Below, piece by piece: positions 23,467 to 36,329 of a stretch of DNA of 64,000 nucleotides. The notes below the pieces were generated by a model, which was not told where the DNA came from, ran no database searches, and worked only from the letters and a program-made list of their open reading frames with translations. Numbering within the stretch: position 1 is the stretch's first letter; every line of letters starts with the position of its first letter. This DNA comes from Annona cherimola. Lineage: Eukaryota > Streptophyta > Magnoliopsida > Magnoliales > Annonaceae. Made by a program: the position numbers and the translations under genes. Location of the stretch: the NCBI GenBank assembly GCA_030490835.1, contig CM059971.1, positions 52,810,012 to 52,874,011 of the forward strand. The letters are read 5' to 3'.

Positions 23467-23508
<42 letters not shown>
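23325..23508. repeat. CAAAAAA and GA microsatellites
   Basis: Runs of CAAAAA/CAAAAAA units (23333-23440), then GAAAAAAA units, then a GA dinucleotide run (23470-23505). The 166-codon Phe-rich frame on the minus strand is produced by this repeat. Confidence 0.95.
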
Positions 23509-23510
<2 letters not shown>

Positions 23511-23576
23511 AGTGTTCAGGTCAATGCCAAAAGGGGTATCAAGTACTTTGCCATTCACCGTCAAGACGCGTCTGGC

Positions 23577-23589
23577 AAAGGAGGGCAAC
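23577..23589 (+). promoter_or_regulatory. Polypurine tract of the Tat-type element
   Basis: AAAGGAGGG followed by CAAC directly before the TGTTGACACC start of the 3' LTR. It is the expected plus-strand primer site. Confidence 0.7.
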
Positions 23590-24784
23590 TGTTGACACCC
23601 TACCTTTGGGCCAAAAGTGGGTAAAATGGAAAAGGTCCCAAGCCCAAACAAATTCAAGGTAAAAGGAGGTTCAAACAAGCTAAGCAGGCCCTTCCAAACT
23701 CAACCCACGGGAGCGAAGCTCCACCAAGCCTCGAAGCAGGCTTTTCAACAAACCAGATTCGGCCCACAAGAGCGAAGCTCCTACAGGCCACCTCAACGGG
23801 CTCCACAAAGCAGCCAACCAAGCCTCAGAAGCAGGCTTCTCTACAACTTTGGGCCCCTACAACGGCCCACCCAAAGCAAACCGGCTTAGCCAAGCTCAAG
23901 TCCACCAAACTCAAGCATATGGACCAAGCCCAAGCCTTCAAATGGCTCAAGGCCCACGATCTCAAACCAAACTCAAGCATATGGACCAAGTCCAAAGCCT
24001 TCAAGTGGCCCAAGGCCCATGGTCTCAACCCAAACTCAAGTAGATGGACTAAGTCCAACTCTTCAAGAAGCCCAAGCCCATGGACCAAGTCCATGACCTC
24101 AAGAGAGCCCAAAGCCCACTCCTACATCTATAAAAGGAGGAGCCCCCCTCTCATTCAAGACACTTGAGGAGAGGCATCCCAAAGGGGGAGGACGGGAGTC
24201 TGCAGCAATGCCCCGGCATCTCGACTTTTCACGCTCTCCAAGCAACGCACTTCTCCTCCACGCGCCCCCCTTTTCATCTCTCCCGTTCTCTTAAATCTTT
24301 CATTTTCCCCTTTTTACGCCGTGTAAACCGCCTCGGGTTGGCAGATTTCTCCATATTTGTTTCAATCCGTAGGCCGGAACCCATACTCTGTATTACTAGT
24401 GCCTTATTTCTTCAAATAGGGACTGATCTCCCTTTAAAGATCAGTGACGACTTCGTTTTTCTTTATTTTGTGTGTACGTGTTTAAGCTAACGCTCCGGCA
24501 AGGCGGGTGCACGTGGGTCCACGGATTTCAGCATAATACGCTGTCGTTATGCTGCCGGATTTGTGACTTGACCCGTGTACGGAAAGCCCCGTCTTAGCCG
24601 TTATGCTGCCGAAATCACGAGAAAATACCCACACGCCAACTTTCCTGAAAGATATGAAGCCTAATGCGTTTTACCCCAGTGAATGCAGGAAATCTAAGCC
24701 CACGTTGTCATCCAACACGATCCGCATTTTCAAGGCGAGGAAAACCATTCCGAGCCCATCGTAGCGCTCCGGGTGGGTGCTACA
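23590..24784 (+). repeat. 3' LTR of the Tat-type element
   Basis: An uninterrupted 1,195-bp LTR, TGTTGACACC to GGTGCTACA. It has the 62-bp repeats (about 23910-24100), a TATA box at 24129-24137, and an end region (24500-24784) that matches 19510-19786 of the 5' LTR across the insertion site. This pairing fixes the insertion point of the 2.8 kb solo LTR. Confidence 0.92.
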
Positions 24785-25487
24785 GCCCCACTTTATTCAC
24801 CTCAATTTGAATTGCGTTAAATTTCATTGCGCAATTCTATAGCTTGGTTTTGGACAGTTTGAATGCTTTAGCAATTCTGATGGCGGTGGACAACTGATCA
24901 CGTTGAATGACTCACTACTTGGGCAGCTTCACTTGGACGGCTACTTGGTTGATGGACGGTTGGGATTATTACCTGGGCAGCTAGACTGATCTGGTGCGGC
25001 CCACTTGAATTCTTTAGATCACAAACAAATGGCTAGGATTGATAAATCTGGGCAGCCTAATTTTCTGGACAGCACTTGGACGTGATCTGATGGCGGACAA
25101 CTGCTAATTATTTTTTTAGGTCGTGCAATTTTGCTGCTGATCACGGAAATGGACAACCAGATTTATGTGGATTGGATTTGATTTACTTATGGGGCCCACA
25201 TCTAGATTTGCAAACCTGCAAAAAATATTTAAATCGTTAATTCATCAAAAACATTAGTGGGTTATTATTATAAATACTATTTCAAGCCCATTTAATTTCA
25301 TGACAACAAATAAAATGTAATTTCAAGCCAAAAGATTATAAAATTATTTAAATAACTTGAAATTAATTTTTAAAAACTAATTATTACAAAACCACATTTT
25401 AGAGCAAATTTCATATGAAACTCAATTAATTACCCACCAAATTGGTATAAAATGCTCCCAAAATATATTATTAATTTTCAATCATCA

Positions 25488-27157
25488 AATACCCTAACAC
25501 TTGAACTTTTGGTTGTCCTCAAGCAAATATAAAGAAATTCAAGAACAAATTGCAAAATTTCCAAACTCTTAGCAAAAAGTGGAAATAAATGTTTTGCTAA
25601 TTACTAAAAACTAATGAGAGTATTAAACTAAAAATTTTGAAACACGACACTCTTTGAAAATCTCGGTCAACAATCCCTTCTCACGTGACTAATACTGTAC
25701 ACTCCGTCACCGACTGTGTTTTCAATCATTAAGAGTTCAAAAACTCCCGCAATAAACTCCTATTTATCAGATATCATCCCCATTTATTTGGTTATTCCAT
25801 ACTCACATTCAATAATTCAAGTAACAGTAGTAATGCAGAAAATATCTGTCAAATTACCTCATATACATCTCATCAAATTTTTTTTTAAAATTTTTTCTAC
25901 TAACTCAATTAGCCAATTCATAGGATCATAAGGACTTAGTAGGACAACAGTTAGGTTTGACACGAGAAATAAAATTTCAAAAATTGAACTGTCGTCTCCA
26001 TATGACTTGAGCCTCATTTTATAACAGAAAATAATGTTACCTCCACACTTAGTGCTTTCATTTTCTTTCAAGCCTGTTCTTACCCTTGGTTTAGTGTTTT
26101 TTTTTAACTAAGTCTGACAATAATTTTCCTCACCATTTTTCAGGGTATTTAGGAAGTCATTTTCATTTTTTGCACAGTCTGGAGATTAGACCTTATTCCC
26201 GTTTTACTTTTCATCTCAAAATTTAATTTCAAAGTTGGTTCCTCTAAGTGGGAATTGATGTTTAGAGAAAATTTAAGTCCAGGCCCAATGGGGATAAACA
26301 ACTGTTATACTTTCAAAGATAGGCTCATCATAAAAAAAATGCCTTAATCATATCCATGAATTGGTTAAATGGAGTTTTGGCTTTGAAAATTCTTCAACCA
26401 AAATAAGATTTTTCATGTATATAGGAAAAACTACCTTCTCAAATAACAATTGTGTGTATTAGAAAAAACTTTGATAAATTAGAGAGGATTGTTTTGATTT
26501 TGAAAGAAAACAAAATTAGCTCCTAGGTATATCAGTTTCATCAAGTGATTCAGGACAAAAATCTAAGTATTTTCAACAAATACACGTTCAAAAATAAATT
26601 TAACATCTCATTAAGGTTTAACTTTTCCTAACTCAAAGATTTTGAAATTCCAAGTATGGTTTGCTTATAAGACATACAAGAGTTCAAAGTTGGGTCTCAA
26701 TCAATCTAATATCACAATTTATGCAAGAACTATCCAAAATTTTCATTTTTTTTCAAGAATGTGACAACAATTATAATCATGACAAAAATACGTTCATCAG
26801 GGTAGTGAAAGAAATATTTAGAGAAAATTAATACAACGCATTCACCCCCACACTTGAAATTGACATTGTCCTCAATGTAAATCATGTCATCAAAATGAAG
26901 GGAGTAATTGTAAAAAAATGCGAAATGTTAACTTTCCTATTTTGGCGAGTTGAACCGAATTTTCATCTCATGGTGCTTCCTTCCAAGTAGGCTCTGAAAA
27001 GTAATCAATAAAGCTCCAAATTAAAAAGTATCAAAATTCTAAAATAAAAGAAAACTAAAACTAAAACTCCCCTATAAAGAAAAAAAATTCTTGGGTTGCC
27101 TCCCAAGAAGCACTTGGTTTAAAGTCGTCAGCCTGACTATAGTTTGATCATCTGATG
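25488..27157 (-). other. Athila-like 3' untranslated region with two PPT-like blocks
   Basis: No gene seen. On the minus strand, two related blocks contain GAGGACAA, then TTCAAGTGT and a G-rich end. One is at 26841-26875 (G-run GTGGGGGTG); one is at 25488-25523, directly before the 3' LTR (AGTGTTAGGGTATT), which serves as polypurine tract. A third weak version is near 26041. The phrase GGTTGCCTCCCAAGAAGC (27094-27111, plus strand) is also typical of this region in Athila elements. Confidence 0.6.
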
Positions 27158-27715
27158 TTAACCAACTCCAACTTTTGCATTTCCATGATTCTTTTTCTTG
27201 CCTTCAGATTTTCTCGCATTCATCGTTGTTTGAATTTGCCTCCATATTTGCATGAGAACTTTTCCTGCCAATGAACCGTTGTAATTAGTTTTAAAAGAAC
27301 AACAACAAGAAGAAGGAATAGTTACCAGTTTGTTAGCTTTTCTCTTTTGATCATCAGATTTCTGTTGTTTTGATCTCCCGCTTTCAGATGTTGCCACCGA
27401 TTTAGCAACTTGTAGATTCAAGTCTCCCACAGCTTGTCCTTTACTTATGGACATCTAAGTTAGGTTACTTGAAATTTCTTTGTCTGTTGACTCATTGACC
27501 ACGTCAACCCATAAACAAGACTTATCGAGAGAGGGGTTTTTTATGGCCAAGAAGAGGTTAAATTCCATTTTCTCATCTCCAACTGTTAAAGAAAGTTGAC
27601 CATTCTTGACGTCTATGATGGCTCCAACAGTGGCTAAGAAAGGTCGTCCAAGAATGATTAGAATTTGGCGATCCTCCTCCATGTCGAGGACTACAAAGTC
27701 GACCGGGATGAACAG
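27158..27715 (-). pseudogene. Athila-like protease C-terminal half and tail
   Basis: Continues the protease frame across the solo LTR at 27716. The minus-strand peptide has [19 protein letters not shown] and [14 protein letters not shown], the conserved ILGRPFLAT block of gypsy aspartic proteases. An in-frame TAG at 27455 then ends it, and a further open stretch (27158-27454, starting MSISKGQAVGDLN) continues in the same frame with basic residues and no known domain. No reverse transcriptase follows. Confidence 0.8.
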
Positions 27716-30700
27716 TGTGACGCCCCAGCCCGAGCGTCACAACCTTACCTCAAGATCGTTCGATTGGTAAACGTGATCAGGATTGTTGCCCTGTCACACG
27801 GCGGGTTTTAACAGATATTTATCCAATTAAATATCTTTTCATAGGAGTTTAATTCCTCATATGTTCATTTCATGCATATCTGAGTCATTTCCATCCAATA
27901 ATGTCATAACTAGACATGATTTTCATAACATATTTCAAACCATCTCATAAATCAGATGTCATTGCATGTATCATCATAGATGTCAACACAAAAATCAAAG
28001 TATTTACAATCATACGACATAAGTTTTTCACAAACATGAAACTTATAATGTCTTCCATTTCCTCAATAGTCAGCTCCTTGCTTCTTTGCCAGGTCTCTTC
28101 TTTCACCTGTTTATGATCAACTACCTGCGGAGCAGAAACTTTTTGGTAAACCTTTCATAAACATTTCATGAAAATCATTCATGAAAAACCATTCACGTAA
28201 ACCATTCATAAACATGGGATGTGCAAATTCATCATTTCAATTGATGACGTTATCCTTCATGTGATGGTACGCTAGCACAGGGAAACCTCTTTCATGACAT
28301 GATCCTTTCCATCTTTGGCGCCGGACATTCCGACTTGGCAACGTCAAGGGGGACTCCTTGTCCACTTACTACCTCGACTAGCCTACCTCACCGGTCCTTT
28401 CCGACTTGGCGACGTCAAGGGGGACTTCTTGTCCACTTACTACCTCGACTAGCCTACTTGATTTTCATTCCATGCATGACTTTTAGTCACCCCGGCATCA
28501 TATACCCCCTTACACATGAAACTTGTCATTCTCATGTAGAGAATTCTTTGCATCATCCCTCTTTAAACACCGTTTCAACAAAACATCGTATAAATTCATG
28601 TTTCATCACATTTCAAGCATAATTGCAAAACCATAAGCAATCATTTATTTCAATAGAAATAAACATTTCAATACTCATATAGATAAGGATTGGCCATCCT
28701 TAAACACCTTGTAATGAAAACCAAAATCATTTAGAAAGCTGCTTGCTTACCTTGCTTGCTTAGCTTCCCGTTTCGCTTATCCCTTTGCCTTTGCCTATAC
28801 ATATAAGAATGATATAACATTCATATAATTCCTTTGCTTGCATTCAACTCAGTTTTTCAACCCATTTTCATTAACATGCATAATTCCTTCGACTTCTCAA
28901 GTCGTTGCGCCCGTATAGTACATACTTGTGCACTACATGGGCTATTACACATCACATTTGGTCCCATAAATAGGGTAATCATTCAATCACATAATAATCA
29001 TCCAATAGTTATTAATTAATGGCTCATTACCTTCCTTAAGCCATTTTTCACTTATTTTCCAAAATTCACACATTGTTGCTTATTTTAAGCACCCGTTGTT
29101 GCCTTAAGCCTCATTAATTAATCCCGAAATTTGAGATTAACATCATGTCATTCTAAAAAGAAATATATTCACCAAATTTATTATATTTTCATTCATTTTT
29201 GCACAAAACCAAATTACATGAGTCATTCATCACCCTTGCATATCTACTCCTTCTCATAAGCCCATTTGGCAACATATACATAATGGATTTCATAAATTTT
29301 GATAAATCAGAAATTTAATCCATATTTTAGCGATTTAATTACCCTTAGTTACCACTGTACTTAGGATATTTTTATGGAATTTAAATCCACTAATCATAGG
29401 TTTCCAAAACAGCAACTTTGGAACCCATCTTTCACACGTTTAACGTGTCTTTTGACACATAACCCTAAGCAGTTCAATAAATCAGAATTTTCAGAAAATA
29501 ATCCAAATTTTACTAACAAAATTTAGGTTATTAACATATATATCAATTTGGGTCATTTCTACATAGGTTTCATATTTCTTTTTGATTTTTTCTCCAACTA
29601 TCCACATATGCTGAAATCAGGCGTACTGAATTCCCAAAAACTTGGCTTAATATCAAATCAAGTATTTTTTATCTGAAATTTCTACCATACCTTAATAACT
29701 ACATTAATTAAACAAAATAAATATTTTTAGCACAAAATATTTAGTATTTATATTTATTTTGGTATTTTTACCTTGCTGGAGAGCAGAATCTATTTTCAGA
29801 TAGCCTGAATGACGTTAATTATGGGGTATATTTATACCCATAAAAACCTAATTTTTAATTTTTTTGTGTGATCCTCAATATTTCTTAAATATTCTGTAAA
29901 ATTTTCATCCTAAAATAACATTTATAAAAATTAACAAAAATCCTTTTTTACAGCTGAGCCTGTCACCTGTTTTACCCTGTTTAGGTGAATTTTCTAGGAT
30001 TTTTAATTTGCAAAATAATTATCCTTTTAAGATGAAAATTGGGTCGTTCCTTAATCACCATATAATTATTCTTTCAAACAACTTTCATGCTTAAATTCAT
30101 CCATTTAGTGTTCCGTTCATATTTTAGTTTACAACATTATATAACTTCTAGATTTGAGGCATAAAATCAAGATAATCATATACTTACTTAATTAAATGGG
30201 TAATCCCTCCTTTTCCCCTTTCTTTTTCCTTCCTCCTTGCTGGTCTAGAGCTGGACGTGAGGCTGCCTTGGGGGAGAAGAATTTCAGCACTTAGAAAAAA
30301 TGCCCTAATCATGTGAACGTGCAATGCCTTTGTAGAGCTGGATTTTTCCAGCTGTGGGCCCCACTTATTGCTGCATTTTTCACAGTTATTTAATGCCCTC
30401 TTATCCCCCTTGATGTGCTGGACATTTTACAGCCAAGTAAAATACATTTTCACCATTTTTGAAAATCCAAAAATCAGCTCACATCTTGACCGTCCACTTG
30501 TCCACAATTGCCCTTCTTTACTTAGCTCTTAAGAAACTTGTTACTTGCTCTCCAAGAAACCAACTTCCCATCATAATTAGCTTAATCCATTCCATTCATC
30601 TCATAGATTTCATAATTTTATTCCATCGTTTCAAATTTTATCTCAATCCGACGTTTCTACGTCAAGTTATAACCACTTGAATTCATCTTTTGGATTTGGG

Positions 30701-31135
30701 AATAAAAATAATTAATTATCACCCTAATTTTATCATGGTTCCCTTAATCCAATCCATTCATAATATTGGGCCCACCGTCGTGAGCTTACCTTTCAAATTT
30801 CATCGAAATCCGCCTTGTAGGCATTGAATTATGAATTTTCTATTTTTTCACCTTAATTCCATAATTACACTTTAATCTCCATAAATTAAATCATGATAAT
30901 TAACCTGAATATTCATGACACCTTGTCACAATTAAATCCTCATTAAGCTCCTCGGGTCATACCGACTCACTTTGGGCTCTGGCGATTAAATTTTTAATCA
31001 CCGTTTCCAATGGAAACCCTAATTCAAAATACCATAAAATTCTAAAATCATTCAAAAATTTCATTTAATTCACATATAAGTCACATGTACATATTCAATG
31101 CATACATTAAATCTTACATAGGTTGGGGTTTCATA
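27716..31135 (-). mobile_element. Gypsy (probable Tekay/Del) solo LTR, 3.4 kb, inverted
   Basis: Plus-strand edges are TGTGACGCCCCAGCC and GGGTTTCATA, with AACAG at 27711-27715 and 31136-31140. Removing it and one AACAG restores an uninterrupted protease reading frame across VGKLF and IPVD, which confirms the boundaries. The outer base pair at the high end (TA for TG/CA) seems to have mutated. It has no internal region. It contains two 71-bp GC-rich repeats at about 28320-28460, the CTTGCTTACC phrase and a GTAAGTATA donor-like site near 30178 on the minus strand. Confidence 0.9.
28325..28462 (-). repeat. Duplicated 71-bp GC-rich module in gypsy LTR
   Basis: Two copies of a module with CGACTTGGC.ACGTCAAGGGGG and TTGTCCACTTACTACCTCGAC (the CGACTTGGC word at 28331 and 28402). 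The plus-oriented LTR at 31774 carries the same duplication (35141 and 35212), so both descend from one subfamily. Confidence 0.8.
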
Positions 31136-31773
31136 AACAGCTTGCCGACTTTCAAGGGAACGTCTTCAAGAATGCCAACCGAGAATTTGATTGATTGATT
31201 TGCCAGTTGGAGAGACATAGAAGTTTGTTTTGGATCACCGATGTTCAGCTTTTTACAGATGGAAAGAGGGATCAGACTTACACTAGCTCTGAGATCACAT
31301 AGCGCCTTGCTAATTTGGAAATTCCCAAGAGCACAAGGAATAGAGAAGCTCCCAGGATACTTTAGCTTTTCAGGTAGCTTGTTCTGCAAGATGGCACTGC
31401 ACTCCTCAATAAGTGCAATGGTTCCATGCTTCTTGAGCTTTCTTTTGTTGGACAGCATCTCCTTTAGGAATTTTGCATAAGTCGGCATCTGAGAGATCAT
31501 GTCGAGAAATGGCATGTCGATTGATAGGTTCTTGAGTGTCGAAATAAATTTCTCAAACTGCTTTGGAAGTTTTACCTGTCTTTGCCTTTAAGGGACTGGA
31601 AGAGGAGGCTTGTAAGGAGGTGGTGGGACGTACGTCTTCTCCACCAATAGTTCGGGTTGTGACTCATCTTCTTGCTTCTTTTCCTGCTCGGCCTCCTTTT
31701 CAGTGTCAATTTGAGGTGGTCGAGGTTGGTCGAGCTGCTTTTCACTCAGCAAGGTAACTGCCTGCACTTGTTG
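31136..31773 (-). pseudogene. Athila-like gag-protease middle part
   Basis: The minus-strand frame from the gag tail (Pro/Gln/Glu-rich, DQPRPPQIDTEKE, then VPPPYKPPLPVP and a stop) continues as SAILQNKLPEKLKYPGSFSI and SKALCDLRASVSLIPLSI, the N-terminal half of the Athila protease. The family has D-x-GAS at the active site; here Gly is Arg (DLRAS, about 31281-31300), so it could not work even without the breaks. The frame continues at 27715 beyond the solo LTR. Confidence 0.85.
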
Positions 31774-34700
31774 TGATACCCGAACCCAAGTAAGGCTTAT
31801 TTATATGCATTTGACATATACATATGAATTATGTATGATTTAGATGAATTCTGAATGATTTTCCTAAGAAATATTGATGATTTATTGCAATTAGGGCAAG
31901 CGATTATGAATGATCAATATAAGCCGATATGAGACAATGTTATTAAAGAGGCTTAATGAAGATTAGAAAATATGAATATATTGAGGATAATTAACTCATA
32001 TATTATGGTTTAATTAATGGAGATTATGTTGATAATTATGGATTTAAGATAGCAAATGCTAGAAAATCCATAATTCGACGCCGGGAAGGCGGATTAAGAT
32101 GAAAATTGAAAGATAAGCACATAATTTTGTGCTTAATCATATAAAAATATTGGATTATTAAAATATTGATGAAATTACGGTGGAAAATCGATTATCACCA
32201 TCAAAATCCAAAGATGGTTTCAAATGATCATAACTTAAGCTAGAAAAGTCGGATTGAGATGAAATTTAAAATGGACGGTTAAAATTATGAGATCAATGAA
32301 ATAAGAGGCTTGGATTAAGCTAATGATGATGGGATCATGGTTGCATGAAAAAGGGATGAGAACCCTTGACTTTTGTGCCCATAAAGTAACTCTCATTTAT
32401 GTTAAAGTCAAAGTGATTAATTAAATAATTAATTGCATAAATGAGGTGTCAAAAGGAGATAATGACACATGAATTTTATGAATTATTTAAAATGACAAAA
32501 TCGATGATAAAATCTAGTGATTAATGACATGGACGACTAAAGGGGTTGTTGCATGGAATTTTTAATTTTTAAAAAATGAAAAATGTATATTTAAATGACC
32601 TAGGCAGCTAGGGTAAGATGTGGACGTGATTTGGGGTTCATTTTGTGGCAAGAAAATGTCAAAAAGTCAATGATAAGTGGACCCCATCAAGTGGACAGCA
32701 ACATGGAAGCCAAGAGAGGTGCATGGTCAAGCTGTTGTTTGGAATTTTTTATGATTTTTTTAAAGGCTAAATGGACAGCTAAGAAAACTAATTACTAGGT
32801 TAATTAAGTGACAATTAATTATAGCTGCCATTTTGTAGAAAAAATTGAAAAAGGGGCTGCTGAAATGGACATGATCACATGGGCAATAAATGGACAGCAG
32901 GAGATGTGGACGACTAAACTGTTGCATCTGATTTTTTATGATTTTTTTAATAAGCTAAATGGTCCCCTAAGTTGGCTATTATCTAGGGTGGTTAATTACC
33001 CATTAATTAAAGCAAAATTCATTGTGGAAAATGGAATCAAAGCTGTGCAATTGATGTTGAAGTGTGGACAGCTTAATGTCCATTAATGATTTAGATTTTT
33101 GATGATTTTTTTAAAAATAATTATCTAATTTAAATGGACCATATTTTTTCATGTCATTAAAGGGGATAAATATGTATTTAATTACATGCTAAATGATGTG
33201 GCAAATGGGGCCCACAAGGCTGGAAAAATCCAGCCATATATGTAGTGCACGTCCACATGTGTAAAGGGTTGAGAGAGAAAATTTTCAAGGGGCAAAAGCC
33301 CCTAACTCCAGCTGTGAACAACCCCACATTCCAGCAGCAAGGAAAGCAAGAAAAAAAGGAGAAAAAGAGAAGGAAAAAGGGGAAGAAATAAGAAGGATTC
33401 AAGCTAGTAAAGTGGAGTTCAAGTATGACTCAATTCATGTAAGTATACCCTATGATTTGAGTACTTTAATTTTATGATTTTCACCTCAACTTATGGGTCA
33501 TGGATTTGATTCATATTGAACCTTTAAAGTATGATTCATGATGCCCTTGATTAGAGTATTGATTAAGGATTGAATGAAAAGAATGAAAGCATGGGTTCAA
33601 GAGGATGAAAATGGAGATTAAGGTTGATTATGGGTTGAAAATCATAACTGAAATTTCCTTAAACCCCCATAAGATGTTTCTGTTTTGATATGTAATTATG
33701 ATTACGTGATGATTCATGATTTAATGAATTATATATGTTGATTTGGGCTTAAGTTATGAAGTTTAGAAAGGATATGAAGTAGGGTTACATAAATGACTCG
33801 ATTTTCATGTTTTGTGTTAAAATTGATATATGAATGTGCCCAAATAATTTATGGATGATTAAGAGGGTAAAGTACCCTAGATTTAGAGCATGTTGGACGT
33901 TCAAAGTGGGTTGAGATGATTGCCCTAAATCTGATTTGTAGGGGCATATATGTGGACGTCCAAAATGATGCAAAAATGATATCCAAAATGCATATGGAAG
34001 TTGCTGTATACAAGCAAACGAATTTTGGATTATTAAATGTGTGTTAATACCCTAAATTTGGGTTAATAAAAGCATGATTAATTTCTGGAATTTATGGATT
34101 AGAAATCTATTTTGAATTAAGTGTCGAAACAGGCATTGAAATGATGAAAAATGGGTTCTAATGTTGTTGTTTGGAACCCTAAGATGAATGGATTATAAAT
34201 TTGAAATTAAATCCTAAATTATAGTTTAATTAAGGATTTTAATCATGCTGATTAAGGAAACAAGTTGCTGTGTTGTAATATTTTAAGAAACACATAATTT
34301 ATGTGTTGTGAAATGGGCGTATATGAAGAGATAAATAAGAATAAATGATATATGGTTTATGTAAGTTGTTTAAATGAAAAAATGCATGAAAAATATGATA
34401 AAAAACGTGGATGATGTTTCTATTTAGATAAATAATGATAATCTCAAATTTTGAGATTAATATTTGAGGATTAAGACATCAACTAAGTGCTTAAGAATGA
34501 GCACAATGTGTGAAATGTGGAAAATATGTGAAAAATGATAAGTGGAAGTAATAAACTTCCATATGATGTCAAATAAATGACTAATGATTGTGTTATGGTA
34601 TATGGGAATGATACCTAAAATGGGTATTAAAAATATGGTGAAATGAATGGTATAATGCATAAGTTATGATGTGCATGTACACCCGACTTGGAATTTAAGT

Positions 34701-35140
34701 GGGTTATGAATGTTAATGAGAATGGGTTGGAAAACTAAGTTGAATGCAAGCAAATGGAAAGTATATGAATGTTATGTCATTCTTATATGTATAGGCAAAG
34801 GAAAAGAGATAGGCGAGACGGAAAGCTAAGCAAGCAAGGTAAGCAAGCAGCTTTCTAAATGAGTTTTGTTTTAAATGCTTTCTAAGGTATTTAAAGATGA
34901 CCATTCCTTGTCTTAATACGTATTGAAATGTTATTTCTATTGAAATAAATCATTGCTTACTGTTTCTCAAGTATTGATGAAATATGATGATGTATGGATT
35001 TGAATCGATGTTTTCATTGAAATGATATTTAAAAAGGGATGGTGCAGAAAATTCTCTACATGAGAATGACAAGATATCATATGTAAGAGGTATATAATGC
35101 CGGGGTGACTAAAGGTCATGCATGGAATGGTAGTCAAGCA

Positions 35141-35283
35141 GGCTAGTCGAGGTAGTAAGTGGACAAGGAGTCCCCCTTGACGTTGCCAAGTCGGAAAGGA
35201 CCAGCGAGGTAGGCTAGTCGAGGTAGTAAGTGGACAAGGAGTTCCCCTTGACGTTGCCAAGTCGGAAGGTCTGGCGCCAAGGA
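35141..35283 (+). repeat. Duplicated 71-bp GC-rich module in gypsy LTR
   Basis: GGCTAGTCGAGGTAGTAAGT begins at 35141 and again at 35212. Each copy continues into GGACAAGGAGT and GACGTTGCCAAGTCGGAA. A single related copy is at 48940-48990 in the LTR starting at 46802. Confidence 0.8.
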
Positions 35284-36329
35284 TGGAAAGGATCATGCTA
35301 TGAAAGAATGTTCCCCATGCTAGCGTACCGTCACATGAAGGAGAATGTCATAAATGAAAATGATGAATTTGCACATCCAATGTTTATGAAATGCCCAAAA
35401 ATTGGGATTTACGAATGGTTTACATGAATGATTTATGAAAGGTTTATGAAAAAGTTTCTGCTCCGCAGGTAGTTAATCACTTGCTAAGTGTCTCTACTGA
35501 ATGGAGGAAAATATTTTTAAAGAATATTGTTTTCAAAATGAATTGCTTGAAAAATATACAGCTTGCTTATTGAGTTGAATTTTAACTCACGTTTTGTTTT
35601 CCAAACCCATAGACAGGTGAAGGAAAGGAAGCAAGGAGCACAGGTGGAGATTCGAGGATGAATGAATTTTCATGAGTACCCGTCTATGAACTTAAGAATG
35701 TTAACAATTAAATTGTTATTCAATCTTGTAGAAAGATTATGTTATGTTTTATGCCAATGGATTGGCGAAAAAATTCGTATGGATAAATGTTAAAGCATGA
35801 AATATCATGATATAATTAAGTATAAAGATTATGAGATGAGATGTGTAATTCTCAAATGATATAATGGCCTAAAATGGCATTTGATGGAAATTGAATGTAT
35901 AAATGATATAAAATCCTAATGAATTAGGATTAAGTGGATAAATATCCAATAAGAACCCGCTGCATGATCTGGGCAACAATCCTGATTCACATTTACCAAT
36001 CGATAGATCCTGAGGTAAGTGTTGGAAACATATGGAAAATAAGCCAAGTCTATGTTTTAATGATTAACAAATCAATTTGAGTAAGTTTTGGTTACTAACA
36101 TGTTTGTGAAAATGATTAAAGGTTATACAAATGAAGCATAATAGGTTAAGTCGATTTCCAAGTCGACTCAGGCATCGACTTAGGCCAAGTCGATCCCCAA
36201 GTCTGTTGGAAACAATACTTCAAAACAAAAGTAAATTGACCAAAGATTAAGTTTTGATGATTAACAACAACTAACTTGAGTATATTTAAAGGACTAATGA
36301 GTTTGTCATTTGTTTTAAGGAACTTAAGT

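Larger units (their letters stand above)
15782..24784 (+). mobile_element. Tat-type gypsy element with gag but no pol (TR-GAG-like)
   Basis: Bounded by TGTTGACACCC (15782) and GGGTGCTACA (24784) with TSD GCCCC at 15777-15781 and 24785-24789. LTRs are 1,194-1,195 bp once the insertion in the 5' LTR is removed. Internal region 19787-23589 is only 3.8 kb. It contains a distinct primer site, two tandem-repeat arrays, a gag relic, an unrecognised downstream coding stretch and microsatellites. It has no protease, reverse transcriptase or integrase. This matches the idea of terminal-repeat elements that encode only gag and rely on a partner for pol. Confidence 0.85.
14415..25487 (-). repeat. 3' LTR of the Athila-like element, interrupted
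   Basis: Plus-strand edges are TGTTCGCAATC (14415) and CAATCATCA (25487). Sequence 14415-15781 pairs with 41019-42390 of the 5' LTR, and 24790-25487 pairs with 42394-43098; the break is the Tat-type insertion 15782-24784 with TSD GCCCC. A minus-strand TATAAATA lies at 15389-15396, next to a CT-rich leader (CT repeat at about 15290-15322). Short frames here are by-products. Confidence 0.85.

Noticed and set aside
23152..23678. 166-codon Phe/Leu-rich minus-strand frame and Lys-rich plus-strand frames
   Set aside because: Products of CAAAAAA and GA microsatellites at the end of the Tat-type element.
31241..31480. Plus-strand 79-codon frame
   Set aside because: Shadow of the Athila-like protease on the minus strand, which has clear family motifs.
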